DNA of 64,000 bases from positions 37,866,577-37,930,576 of the forward strand of contig NC_079209.1 in assembly GCF_026745355.1 (NCBI RefSeq), read 5' to 3'. The position numbers were made by a program, and so were the translations under genes. Below are positions 1 through 11,322 of the stretch, piece after piece (position 1 is the stretch's first letter; the number at the start of each line of letters is the position of its first letter). The notes below the pieces were generated by a model. That model had not been told where the DNA came from, did not search any database, and saw nothing but the letters and a program-made list of their open reading frames with translations. Origin of the DNA: Beta vulgaris subsp. vulgaris. Its lineage: Eukaryota > Streptophyta > Magnoliopsida > Caryophyllales > Amaranthaceae.

Positions 1-1437
1 TTAAAAAAGGATTTTAATTTAAGTTAAAGATTCGTGATCGAACAAATGAAATGATTTATTCTATGCATGCGACTACATATAAGATAAAACATTAGAGAAA
101 TTGATAATATATGTGTCTTGTTGATAAATCAAAAGTTTACATAATACTACGGGCGCGTTTGGTTGTTATGGGGTAAAAGAAATGGAATCAAGAAAGGAGT
201 AGCAGGACAAAGGAAATCAAAACCCTTAGATTTAGAGTAGTTTTTGCTTAGTATAATGTCAATCCTCTTTTTTCCTCCTCTTACCCTTCTCCAACCATAG
301 CACCACCACTCCTTCCTCTTTTGTTATTCCCCCGCCGCCTCCCCACCCCAGTAACACCACCTCGTCACCCCTTCCCCTTCCCTTCCTGTCGTCGCGTGTT
401 CCCTTGCCTCTCCTGAGCCGTCGAATGTTCCCCCTCCCTCCCTTGAGCCGTCGCGTTCACCTCCTCCCCTCCTCTGTGTCGCACTGTCATGTTCACTCCT
501 GCACTGTCGTTTTCACCCCCTCCCTGGGCCGCAATGTCGCTTTCTCCTCACCCCTTCCCTACGCCGTCGCTTTTTCCCTCTCCCAAACTTTACATCAAAA
601 TCTCCTAGTAGGTCAGAGTGACCTTTAACCTGTAAAACAGGTAAAAATAATTTAAAAAAACCCCCAAAATCTCCTTCTCTCTCCTCCCTTCCCCCCACAG
701 ACAAAACCATCAGTCCACCCTCACCATCCCATCTCCCACCACGAAACTACCAGTCCATGCCCTCATCACCATGAGACCGCCTACCTAGTCACAAAATGTC
801 CCTCACTTAAACACAACTCCTCTTTACGCCGTCAAAACTCCCCACATCTGCACCGGTAACCACCAAACAAGGAGAAGTGGCTGACAAAGCGACGAGGAAA
901 GAGAATAACACAAGGAGGAAAAGAGGATGAGAGTCGGCGGCAAGCAAAAATAGCCCACGTTCTATCGTCCTCCTTCGTCTCCACCAACACTTCTCCCTCT
1001 CCCTTCTCCTTCTACGCAGCTCAACCCACCATTGTTACAGAATCAACCCCAAATAAAATCGCCGACATCCTCCTTTCTCAATCCTTCTTCTCCGCCTTCA
1101 CTCGTTACCCCCCATCTGCTCAAAATTATCGAATAATTCTACATCGATCCATCTCATTTCTCTCCTCATTTTCTTCCCCCCCTTTTTTCCCTAAAAACTC
1201 CACTCTCTTTCCTTCGGTTGTTGGTTCGCTATAATACTAATTTCTTCACATAATGACTCACACAGAGGAGAGAGAAAATTAGAGAAAGAGATTCGCTTTC
1301 TTTGATTGTTTTCTTTGCTCTGATTCTTTCGCAATGGGTTACATTTGTTTGTTAATTTCATTTTTTCTTTTAGATAAAGATTTGGTAGTTGAATTATTTC
1401 ATTCGTGGTGAGGGTGGGGGGAGGGGTGGGGGTGGGT
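1..1437. other. Unassigned non-coding stretch left of the satellite
   Basis: About the first 150 bases are A+T-rich. From about 151 the sequence begins GGGCGCGTTTGG, a start commonly seen in plant MITEs and hAT/Harbinger-type ends, but I could not find a matching inverted end. From about 260 to 1200 the plus strand is strongly pyrimidine-rich (C/T runs), which produces spurious short frames on both strands. A G-rich run at about 1407-1435 (GGTGGGGG-type) immediately precedes the satellite. No conserved protein domain is visible in any frame. Confidence 0.5.
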
Positions 1438-3947
1438 TTCATTATCCCCTCTACTTTGCCAAGCCACTCTCATACTTAGCCTAATATGGCAAAGTACTAA
1501 TTGGCACCTACTTGCACAACATAGGGCTCATTTCCCCCTCATCCGAATGGCATTTAATCCACTCGGTCAATCGGAGACCCCATCTCTTTCACCCAACCAC
1601 TCTTATAATTAGCCAAATATGGCTAAGTACCAATTGGCACCCATTCGGACAACATGGGGGCTCATTATCCCCTCATCCGAGTGGTGTCCAACCCCCTCGG
1701 TAGATAGGAGACCCCTCTCTTTTGCCGAGCCCCTCTCATACTTAGCAAAATATCGCTAAGTACCAATTGACACCATCTCGGACATCATGAGGCTCATTAT
1801 CCCCTCATCCGAGTGGCGTCCGACCCACTCGGCCAATAGGAGACCATCTCTCCTTTGTCGAGCCATGGTTATACTTAGCCAAATATAACAAAGTACCGAT
1901 TGGAACCCACTCGGAAATCATGTAGATCATTACCCCTAATCCGACTGGCGTCCAACCGATCGACTCGGTCAATAAGAGACCCCTCTCCTTTGCCGAGCCA
2001 CTCTTATACGTAGCCAAATATTGCTAAGTGCCAACTGACACCCACTCGGATAACATGGGGCTCATGATCCCCTCATCCGAGTCGCATCCGACCCACTCGG
2101 CCAATAGGAGACCGCCTCTCCTTTGCTGAGCCACTCTCATACTTTGCCAAATATGTCTAAGTACAAATTCTGACCCACTTGGACAACATGGGGATCATTA
2201 TCCCCTCACCCTAGTGCCGTCCAACCCACTCGACCGAGAGGAGTCCCCCTCTCCTTTGCCGAGCCACTCTCATACTTAGCCTAATATGGCTAAGTACCAA
2301 TTGACACCCACTCGAACAACAAGGGGCTCATTATCCTCTCATCCGATTGGTGTCAGACCCACTCGACCGATAGGAGACCCTCTCTACTTCGCCGACCCAC
2401 TCTTACAATTAGCCAAATATGGCTAAGTACCAATTGACACCCACTTGGAAAACATGGGGCTTATTATCACGTCAAACGAATGGCGTCCGACCCAATCGGC
2501 CAATAGGAGACCCTATCTCCTTTGCCGATCCACTCTTAGAATTAGCCAAATATGACAAAGCACCAATTGGAATCCACTCGGACAGAATGGGGATCATTAC
2601 CCCTAATCCGAGTGGCGTCCAATCGACTCGGTCAATATGAGGCCCCTCTCCTTTGCCGAGCCACTACTTAGCCAAATAGGGCTAAGTACCAATTGGCACC
2701 CACTCGGACAACATGGGGCTCATCATCCCCTCATCCGAGTGGCATCCGACCCACTTGGTCGATCAGAGACGCTCTCTACTTTGCCGAGCCACTCTTATAC
2801 ATAGCCAATTATGGCTAAGTATCAATTGCACCCTCTCGGACAACATGGGGCTCATTATCCCCTCATCCGAGTGGCGTCCGGCCCACTCGGCCAATAGGAG
2901 ACCATCTCTCCTTTGCCGAGCCATAGTTATACTTGGCCAAATATAACAAAGTTCCAAATGGAACCCACTCGGACAGCATGGGGATCATCACCCCTAAGCC
3001 GAGTGGCGTCCAACCGACTCGATCAATAAAAGACCCCATCTTCTTTGTCGAGCCACTCTCATACTTAGCCAAATATGCTAAGTACCAATTGGCATCCTCT
3101 CGGACAGCATGAGGCTAATTATCCCCTCATCTTAGTGGCGTCCGACCCACTCGGCTAATAGAAGACCCCCTCTTCTTTTCCTGGCCACTCTCTTATAATC
3201 AACAAATATGACTAAGTACAAATTAGCACCCACTTGTACAACATGGGGCTCATTATCCCCTAATCTGAGTGGTGTCCGACCCACTCGTCCGATAGGAGTC
3301 CTCCTTTATTACGCCGAATCACACTCATACATAGCCAAATATGGCTAAGTACCAATTGGCACCCACTCGGACGGCATGGGGCTCATTATCCCCCCATCCG
3401 AGTGGCATCGACGCACTCGGCAAATAGGAGACCCTTTGTCCTTCGCTGAGCCACTCTCATACTTAGCCAAATATGGCTAAGTATCAATTGGCACCCACTC
3501 GGACAACATGGGGCTTATTATCCCCTCATCCTATTGTTGTATGATCCACTCGGCCGATAGGCGATCCCCTCTACCTACGTCGAGCCACACTCATACTTAG
3601 CTAAATATGGCTAAGTACCAATTGGCACCTACTCAGACGACATGGGGTCATTATCCCCTCATCAGAGTTGCATCCGACCAACTCGGCAAATAGGAGACCC
3701 TATCTTCTTCACCGACGCACTCTCATACTTAGCCAAATATGGCTAAGAACCAATTGACACCCACTCAGATAACATGTGGCTCATTATTCGCTAATCCGAG
3801 TGGCGTCCGACCCACTCGGCCGATAGGAGACCTCATCTCCTTTGCCGAGCCACTCTCATACTTAACGTAATCTATAAGTACCAATTGACACTTATTGGAC
3901 AACATGGGGCTCATTATCCCCTCATCCGAGTGACGTCCGACCCACGC
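1438..3947 (+). repeat. Satellite-like tandem array, period about 133 bp (left half)
   Basis: About 19 diverged head-to-tail copies. The phrase CTCATTATCCCCTCATCCGA or a variant recurs near 1661, 1793, 1926, 2061, 2194, 2327 and 2460, a spacing of 132-135 bp. Each monomer holds two dyads: CTTAGCC-6 nt-GGCTAAG, and CCGAGTG-about 9 nt-CCACTCGG. Short ORFs here are frames through the repeat and are not genes. The array is interrupted at 3948 by an LTR retrotransposon and resumes at 56435 in the same orientation. Confidence 0.93.
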
Positions 3948-3952
3948 GGCTT
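3948..3952. other. Target-site duplication GGCTT (left copy) of the Tat element
   Basis: GGCTT directly precedes the TG of the left LTR, and the same five bases follow the CA of the right LTR at 56430-56434. Removing the insertion and one copy restores a normal satellite monomer junction, which supports a single insertion of the whole 52-kb block. Confidence 0.92.
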
Positions 3953-4868
3953 TGTTGATGCAAAATCTGTTGGATGACTTGCAAACAAGTCAATGCACAC
4001 CCAATAGTTAGATACTGAATGTCACAGGAGTCTTAGTCCCTGGGGGTTACCGGTTTTAATTATATAAAACCTTGCTAACGTACTTTGTTATAGCCTAGTG
4101 TAATTAAACTATAACACCTAATAAATTCAGGCGATTAGTGTCAAAAAAGTCAGTTAATGCAATAATTAATCTATTAATTAAAGTTGAATGTTCCCACACA
4201 TATAACAAATTTCTAGAAAGATTCTTTTATAACACACATGAAGATAAACCAGGCTGGACAATTAAAGGATAAACATGAAGATGTATACCTCCATGGATTT
4301 CGACTAAAACTGGAGATTGAACAAACTTGTAACTCAATACATGCTCTAATTCTAGGCTAAGGACTAATTATAACCCGTGAAGGGGGTCGATAATCTAGGT
4401 TAAGCTATTTTAGAGAAGAAAGTAAATTGCACGTTTGTTGTGTGTTGTGTTTGTTGTCTTTGTTCTGATATTCCTTCTTGTATTTATACTATGGAGATGT
4501 ATGTAACTTCCTTGCTTCTTGGAGGAAAGTGATTTGAATCATTTACGATTCAAATCACAACTGCCATCTTCTGGCGTCATAGTGATTGAATTCTTTTACC
4601 CATGTTCTTGCATGCTTTGTAATCAAGTTAACTTCCAGCCACGTCTTCGTTTGTACTTTGATGTCGCTTAACTTTCATCTCTTGACCACTTTTGAATGAT
4701 GGACTTTCCTCTATGGGCTACTAACTGTTTGACTTTTGTTGACTATTTATCATGGGCTTCGTTGTTTAATATGGCCTCCATAATTACATAAATATTAAAC
4801 ATCAAAACCTTTTGGGGCTTGATATGTATCGCAATAAATGTTATCTAAACATAAAAATGGTAGTAACA
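3953..4868 (-). repeat. 3' LTR of the Tat element
   Basis: This 916-bp LTR matches 55523-56429 along its whole length; both share, for example, the phrase TTAGATACTGAATGTCAC. In element orientation it starts TGTTACTACC and ends GCATCAACA. A TATA-like TATAAATA lies on the minus strand near 4482-4490; in the other LTR this box is degraded. Confidence 0.93.
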
Positions 4869-4885
4869 AATTTCCCCCCTGATTT
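4869..4885 (-). promoter_or_regulatory. Polypurine tract of the Tat element
   Basis: The minus strand reads CAGGGGGGAAATT immediately before the LTR start TGTTACTACC. This is the expected position and composition for the plus-strand primer, and it confirms the minus orientation of the element. Confidence 0.8.
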
Positions 4886-4951
4886 TTGTGGCGATGTGCT
4901 CAAAACCCATAAATTATAAGTAGAGGAATAGGCTCAATGGCTATACCTAAT

Positions 4952-5665
4952 TTATTTTAATAACATTCTGAAAGTAACTTCTTCCATTATTCTAAGGTGA
5001 TCGGCAAATCTCTCTTTTGGGTGGCTAAATTTAGTCGAAAAAAATAATCTATCACGTATTCCTTCCTTTTTTCTTCTAGCTAAAGTAAAATCCATTAAGA
5101 AAGTTCGTCTAGGATATGATCCCATGGGATAACTTTGTAACATCCAATGAGGATCTGCGCCAAGGACCATAAGATTATGTCATATTTGGCACGTACATAC
5201 ATATTGCACTACATCTCTTGGAGATGATCCGTTCACCTTTCAAAAAACTTTTATACTCTTTGTATTTCCTTTAACGAAGAGTTTTTTGAGATATCTCCAA
5301 GGCATATCTTGTTGCCATACTTCTTCCATGATGGCTTTACCCCAAGATTTGCACACCAACAAGGAAATAGCTTGGTCATTTGTGTCATGTTTTGGAAATA
5401 TACATGCTTGCATCAAATCTAAATCTGACCCTATTTGAAAGGCCTTAGATTTATTTACATGTTTTGGATCCTTTTTTATAATAGGATTTTTGCCAAAGCA
5501 CTTATCAATCATAGTATCCCACTTTATGGATTCTTCCTTTATGAATTCATTCTTATCTCCAGACATAATATCCAATGCTTTATGATGATTTAAACATTTG
5601 GAGGGATAAGGTTTATATGTTGGAGATATTGGACGAAACATAGATAGACGAGTAAAATCCATCAC
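4952..5665 (-). pseudogene. Accessory ORF, copy C (LTR-proximal)
   Basis: I do not recognise this family. The first 141 codons are open (start at 5665), with a distinctive CLNHHKALDI motif, then DKNEF, a later SDLDLMQA...FP block, and LLVCKSWGKAI. The same blocks occur in two more copies (B and A) further up the minus strand, so this is one duplicated gene. After the stop near 5240 another frame continues with a QYVCTC motif that aligns with QYKCTC in copy A and HFKCLC in copy B. The original product was therefore probably about 190-200 residues, with a conserved C-x-C near its end. It lies in sense orientation between the antisense PMD gene and the 3' LTR of the Tat element. A metal- or nucleic-acid-binding role is only a guess from the Cys/His content. 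Confidence 0.6.
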
Positions 5666-6088
5666 TGACCTTCACATATGTTGTTTCCTGACCTTCACAT
5701 ATGTTGTTTTCATATACATATTTATAGATGAAGGCCTAAACTTTTATCCACTTATTTTCTTAACTGCTTAATTAGAAGGCAATTATTTAGAGAAAAGTAA
5801 GCATCAAAGGACACGTGATAACTTATTTAAATGCCATAAAATATAATTATTTTATTGATAATTTATCATTTCATATTGAATTTGAGAAATTACTTTTAGA
5901 AGTAATCTCGTAAGTACTAGCGTTTATCTATTATTACAATTTTAATCAAATGCTCTAATAGGGATCCCCTGGAGATGGTCTCTGCAAACAAGCCCTACTA
6001 TGGCATGGTAGTTTTCATTCTCGATTTCATGTCCTGCTGCATATCTTATGACACCAAAATAGTAGACATCTCCGGGACCATAATTAAG
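5666..6088. other. Spacer between accessory copies C and B
   Basis: A+T-rich non-coding sequence of the Tat element. It contains a 19-bp direct repeat of ACCTTCACATATGTTGTTT near 5668-5709. I see no domain or RNA gene in it. Confidence 0.5.
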
Positions 6089-6298
6089 TCATCCCTTGAA
6101 TATCATCCGGCGGTAAGTGTCATCCCAAGCATATCTTCTATTTACGAGAGCGAGATACATCCAGGGGAAGAAACCTCCCGAGGCCCATAACTCCCATAGT
6201 TGGCACAAACACTTAAAGTGTACTATTCTTCCCTCTACCTCGTCTTGGTCTGGTTCCACCCTTACAACCTTGACTGAGGTTTGGGTACATGTTAGAAC
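6089..6298 (-). pseudogene. Accessory ORF, copy B, C-terminal part
   Basis: The minus-strand frame contains VHFKCLCQLWELW, which aligns with IQYKCTCRLCQEH of copy A, followed by a region rich in aromatic residues and ending at 6089. The N-terminal part of the same gene lies at 18637-18990. The Sirevirus-type element between them, with its CAAGC duplication, was inserted in frame: joining across one copy of the duplication keeps the reading frame open. This piece is therefore the downstream half of a split gene and not an independent ORF. Confidence 0.6.
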
Positions 6299-6303
6299 CA
6301 AGC

Positions 6304-7385
6304 TGTTATGTTCCCTATTTTGAGTTTTGAATGATGACAAACCACATTGAACTACTATATTGCATGCATGTTTCTGTTTACATGTGTAGGTGCCAAAGTA
6401 CGAGTTCAATGGATAAAAGACGAAGCTAGTGAAGCCAAGTCTTGAAGAATTGCATGAAGACCAAGATCAAGTTGTAGCTTTTAGGTCTTAGATGCAATGT
6501 AAGTGGTATAAAGGTTTTAATGCACTATAAAGGTTTGAAACTAGAGAGATGAGGTAGTTGTGGATGACAAGAAACATCAGATACTTGTCATACACAACTA
6601 CAAGTAAAACTTGGTTGATTGGAACAATCTGGGAATAGATCGGAACCAGTCCTCTAAGATTTACTTCATGCATTCGTATTTTAGGAAAGTTCTCTTTCCG
6701 AGTAAAATTGACTTTCAAAATACACGGATGCATGGTTTGATATGTGAGCAAGATTTCTTAAATATGGTAAGTGTGTTATATGATATTATACTGAGTATAT
6801 TTTCCTTGGAATTATTTTTCATACTTCCGAGGAAAGTATACTCACATAATATCATGTAATATTTACTTACCAAAGGCTTATTTAAGGTGTTTCGCGAACA
6901 TACAAACATTAGGCTTTTGCACGATAATTTTTGAGTATTCTCTCAGCAAAAGTATTCTCTTCCAAGTATTCAAACCTAGCATAAACCCTAATACCACATA
7001 GATCTTAAACTACTCTCATTCTAAGCATTTTTAGGCTGTTTTGCTCGTGAGAGAAAAACTTGTTGTATTTGAGCATCCTGTGAGTTCTGGTTGCTGGGGA
7101 AGTTGATCAGGGATCAATTTCATTTGAACCATCATAGTTGGTGGTTGAGTCGAACTTCCATAGGTGGAAGTTGGGGAATCATCTTATGCATAGGTGCATA
7201 AGTGAGTGGAGGACGTAGACTTATTTGAAGTCGAACCTCGTTAAATCCTTGTGTCGTTTATTCATTGCTTTTATTTCCGCTGCTAGAGAACTGTTTATTT
7301 ATTGTTCTTACAATAATCGAAAAAGTTGCAACATTCGGACAAACACTCAATTCACCCCTCCTCTTGAGTGTCTGTTGCACTTACA
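6304..7385 (+). repeat. 5' LTR of the Sirevirus-type element
   Basis: 1082 bp, starting TGTTATGTTCCC and ending CTTACA. It matches 17503-18631 closely. The 3' copy retains about 50 bp near 18401-18450 that are missing here, which suggests a small deletion in this LTR. A TATA-like CTTATTTAAGG lies near 6867-6885, and three large inverted repeats lie upstream of it. Confidence 0.93.
6552..6871 (+). repeat. Three consecutive hairpin-forming palindromes in the LTR U3
   Basis: Hairpin 1 (about 6552-6602) pairs TAGTTGTGGATGACAAG with CTTGTCATACACAACTA. Hairpin 2 (about 6669-6733) pairs GCATTCGTATTTT with AAAATACACGGATGC. Hairpin 3 (6766-6871) runs from GGTAAGTGTG to the complementary ACTTACC and also pairs ATGATATTAT with ATAATATCAT. 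The same three occur in the other LTR (hairpin 3 at 17961-18066). They lie just upstream of the TATA-like box, where U3 control elements are expected. Confidence 0.85.
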
Positions 7386-7387
7386 AT

Positions 7388-7400
7388 TGGTATCAGAGCC
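7388..7400 (+). promoter_or_regulatory. Primer-binding site (initiator Met-tRNA type)
   Basis: TGGTATCAGAGCC two bases after the LTR end. This is the usual plant Copia primer site, complementary to the 3' end of initiator methionine tRNA. Confidence 0.92.
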
Positions 7401-7455
7401 TAACTTCTTGAAAGGGTAACACCTAGAGAAGGAGGACATAATTACTACTCAAGAA

Positions 7456-9657
7456 ATGACCAGTGGACCCGGAGGATCAAGGCTACCAAAGTTCAATGGA
7501 ACTAACTATCCTTGGTGGAAGAATTGCATGAGAAATCTGATCATTGGCACAGACTATGAGTGCTGGATGATCATCAGGAATGGACCAAGGAAGGTGGCTA
7601 ACAATTCAGATGGAACAGAGAAGAAGGAGAGTGAGTACACTACTACAGATCTGAAGACCTTCGAGAAGAAGCAAAGGCCATGTCACTACTTCAACAAGTA
7701 TTGCTGATAATGAGGTAAGTCGTATACTTAGCATGCTCTCTGCTAAGGAAATATGGGAAACCTTAGAATTAGCCTATGAAGGCACTAGTGAAGTCAGGAG
7801 ATCTAAAGTTGATATGCTTATGTCTAAATATGAAACTTTTGATATGAACCGAGATGAAAATATAAGAGATATGTTTACTCGTTTCATGACTATTTATCAA
7901 TGAACTTAAATCTCTTGGAAAAGACTTTACTAATGAAGATTTGGTGAGAAAGATCTTGAGAAGTTTGACAGGTAAATGGCTGCCCAAGTGACTGCTATTC
8001 AGGAGGCTAAGGATCTAACGAATTGTCCATGGAACAACTTATTGGGTCATTAATGACTATGAGATGTTGGTGGAGTCAAAGGAGGAAAGCACAACCAAAA
8101 GTCGTGGGTTAGCTTTGAAGGGTGAGGAAAATGATGAAGATTGATGATATGGTCTCATGGCTAAGAGGTTTGAGAGGAGTCTAAGAACGCAGTTCAAGGG
8201 GAAGTCTTGGAAGAACAAGGGCAACTTGAAGAAGACCAGTTCCAGCATGGTTGCTTCAAATGTGGAGAAACTGGACACATGATTAAGGATTGTCCAACAT
8301 GGAAGAATGATAAAGGAGGACAGAGAGAGAAGAAAATGACTAAGAGGGCTATGCTAGCCGCCTGGGGTGATTCTGATTCAGGTGGTGAAAGCGAGGAAGA
8401 TGAAGCCCTAATGTGTGTGACGCTCTGATTGGAGACATAGACTAGAAGCAGACCAGTTTAGGAAAGAAAGGACACATGTGCCTCATGGCAGGAAGCAGCT
8501 CTTCCGACGAGGAACAGGTAACTATATCTTATATGCAAGAACAAATGAGATATTGTGATAGAGATGAGTTACTAGGTTTTATTGATTCTGCTATTGAACA
8601 AAATGTTAAAGGAAATGCTGCTTATAAAGCTAACAAAAAGAAGTTGAGAGAAGTAACTCGAAACTTAGACATAAGTGAAAGCCGTTCTGCTGAACTTGAA
8701 CTTATTTGTACAGAACTGAAAGAAAAAATTTCAGAGCTTGAAATAAGTTTGGATCAGAAGAACATTGAGCTTGAGATGCTAAGACCTCAATCAGATTTTT
8801 CAAAAACTGATTTTATCAAAATAATGATAGAGGATTTAGTAAACTCATGGAGGCTGAAGTTGAAGGTATAAATTTCGAGTTACTCTAACAGAAAAGCTTT
8901 GCTTTAGAACATTCTGATTTAATTTTGGCTCATAACTATCTAATTGATGATGTGGAAGAATTGTTCAATGAGTATGTGGATTTGAAAGCTTCTTTTGCTG
9001 GCACAAGTGGTCCTAGTGTTAATGTCAAAGACTTATGTTTGGAATATGAGGGTAAGATATGTGATCTTCAATCTGAATTATATGAACTAAGAAAAGGCAA
9101 GAACATTGTGACCACATCTGAACCAGATCCCGAACTGGTCTCGAAACTTAAGGATGAGCTTCATAAGGCAAAGTTGGATCTTGCCATTACTACATAATTT
9201 AATGACTGCTTGAGACAGATGAATAGGTTGCTCGATGCTCAGAGTACTTTAAACATTATGACTTCACAACCTGGTAATCCTCAGAGGTTTGGATTAGGAT
9301 ATTCTGGAACCAGTTCTTAACAGCCACCAAAGTTGGGAAGAGATGAGACTTGGATTTTCGAATTCAAGAGAGGTAAGTACGTGTTTGCAAAGGACATGCA
9401 CGTATGTACCTACTGTGGTAAGAATGGTCATGTTATTAATACTTGTTGGACTAAGCAAAAACATGATAAAAGAAATCAGTCTCATGTTCACAATGTCCTT
9501 CATCAGAAGGGTCACACACACAATTGGTCTAACAATGGAAAACATGATAAAACTAAGAAGATCAATGTAAAACAAATCTGGGTTAGAAAGGACAGAGTCA
9601 AACCAGTTGCCAAGGACAAGGAACCCAAGAAAGTCTGGGTTCCTAAAACTAAACCTT
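7456..9657 (+). pseudogene. gag: Sirevirus-type gag
   Basis: The ATG at 7456 opens an 83-codon frame with the Sirevirus-like N-terminus (FNGTNYPWWKN... GTDYECW). It then breaks near 7690, and the same protein can be followed in shifting frames through about 8200. Residues encoded at 8207-8428 include a CCHC knuckle (CFKCGETGHMIKDC) and an acidic Ser/Glu tail. The stretches 8476-8871 and 8925-9197 are Glu/Lys/Leu-rich and look coiled-coil. A second knuckle (CTYCGKNGHVINTC) is at about 9400-9450. The long coiled-coil extension and second CCHC are typical of Sirevirus gag. At least four frameshifts or stops separate the pieces, so no intact nucleocapsid polyprotein can be made. Confidence 0.85.
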
Positions 9658-11322
9658 GATTTGTTTGTGCAGGTTAGAGTGAGAGCAAGACCATACTGGT
9701 ATTTGGACAGTGGTTGCTCGAGACACATGTCAGGAGATAAAAGTCAATTTCTCTCACTCGTAGCCTATGAAGGAGGAAGTGTCACCTTTGGAGACAATAG
9801 CAAAGGTTTGATTAAAGGTATAGGTAAAGTTGGTAAGACACTTTCTCAAGCGATTAATGATGCTTACTATGTAGAAGGTTTGAAACATAACCTCTTGAGC
9901 ATTTCTCTACTATCTGACAAAGGAAACCATGTTGAATTTGAAACCAATCTTTGTCATATAGTCAACACTGAAACAAGGTAACTGGTCTGCAAGGGATTTC
10001 GACATAACAATGTTTACATAACATTTTTAAGTCAGATTCCAAAGACCAGTGCCACTTGTCTTAGTGTTATAAAGGATGATCATTGGCTGTGGCATAAGAG
10101 ACTTGGACATGTGAGTTTTTCTTTACTAAATAAACTCAGATCTCAAGACTTGGTGACAGGTTTACCTAACATCAAGTTTGTTGCAGATCATATTTGTCAT
10201 GAATGTGCTAAATGTAAACATGTCAAGTCATCTTTTCAGCCAAAGAAGTTTGTAAGCACAACTAGACCTTTCGAACTTGTACACATGGACTTGTGTGGGC
10301 CCATGCGCGTGCAAAGTCGAAATGGTCATAGTTATGTGTTTGTGTTAGTTGATGATTATTCTCGTTTCACTTGGACAATCTTTTTGAAGTTTAAAAATGA
10401 AACTTTTGAAGAATTTGAAATTCTGGTAAAACAAGTCCAAAACAAGATTAGTCATCAACTGGTCTCTATCCGATCTGATCATGGTTCTGAATATGACAAT
10501 GTCAGCTTTGTAACCTACTGTAATGATCATGGTGTATCTCACAATTTTTCAGCTCCTAGAACTCCACAACAAAATGGAGTGGTTGAAAGGAAAAATCGCA
10601 CTCTAGAAGAAATGGCAAGAACAATGCTTCTAGAGAGTGGTCTTCCTTGAAACTTCTGGGCTGAGGCTGTGAGTACTGCGTGTTATATTTTGAACAGAGT
10701 AATGTTGAGACCTTTACTGAAGGAAACACATTATGAGCTCCTTAGGGGAAGAAAACCAAACATCACACATTTACGTATTTTTGGGTGCAAATGTTTTGTA
10801 CACAATAATGGTAAATTAAGTTTGGAAAAGTTTGACCCTAGGAGTGATGAGGCTATTTTCGTTGGATACTCTTCACACAGCAAGGCATACAAAGTTTTCA
10901 ATAAAAGAACCTTGTGTGTTGAAGAAAGTATCCATGTCTTGTTTGATGAGACTAACATGTTCAGCAAGCATGTGCAGGTTGAAGATGTTGATGAGTTCGA
11001 AATTAGTATGCTGAACTTTACAGGGGCTAAGGATGAAGAAGGCGCTGAACCAGGCTCACCACACAACTCTCATAAAGAGGAAGAGTCTGGTCCAGCACAG
11101 AATCAGGTAGCTCAAGAGGTAAGGGAAGGAGATAGTGACTCAGATGCTCATCCACATGAAGATGATGCAAATGAGACCACTATGGAAACTGGTTCACCTG
11201 CTCAAAACAACAATGAGACAGGGCGAACCAGTACAGGAACAGGTTCAACATTAGAAGGCACAAATGCAAACTTTGATATGAAGAAATTTTTCAAGTACAA
11301 GTCCTCTCACCCCACTGACTTA
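9658..11322 (+). pseudogene. pol: Sirevirus-type pol, part 1: protease and integrase
   Basis: The protease motif is LDSGCSRHMSGD (active-site DSG) at about 9701-9740, followed by NLLSISLL. The GAG-pre-integrase segment contains HKRLGH near 10092. The integrase runs from CHECAKCKH through the acidic catalytic residues in MDLCGPM, SDHGSEYDN and the glutamate of PQQNGVVERKNRT. A TGA at 10648 replaces the tryptophan usual in the P-W-N-F-W context, after which the frame resumes (NFWAEAVSTACYILNR) to about 11328. A Glu/Asn-rich linker precedes RT. The CACTA-type insertion at 11323 ends this part; RT resumes at 12645. Confidence 0.88.

Noticed and set aside
404..710. Ser/Pro/Leu-rich ORFs on both strands near the left edge
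   Set aside because: Low-complexity pyrimidine-rich DNA without homology or codon structure.
1512..3072. Repeated short ORFs sharing GLIIPSSEWHPTH-like peptides
   Set aside because: They are the same frame through successive satellite monomers; stops and frame vary between monomers.
1438..3947. CRISPR-like array (regular repeats with variable spacers)
   Set aside because: Monomers of about 133 bp diverge over their whole length with no unique spacers; plant satellite context and no cas genes.
6611..6909. ORFs of 64-82 codons occurring at 6611-6909 and again at 17806-18104
   Set aside because: Repeated because they lie in the two LTRs; they cross the hairpins in both directions and are not genes.
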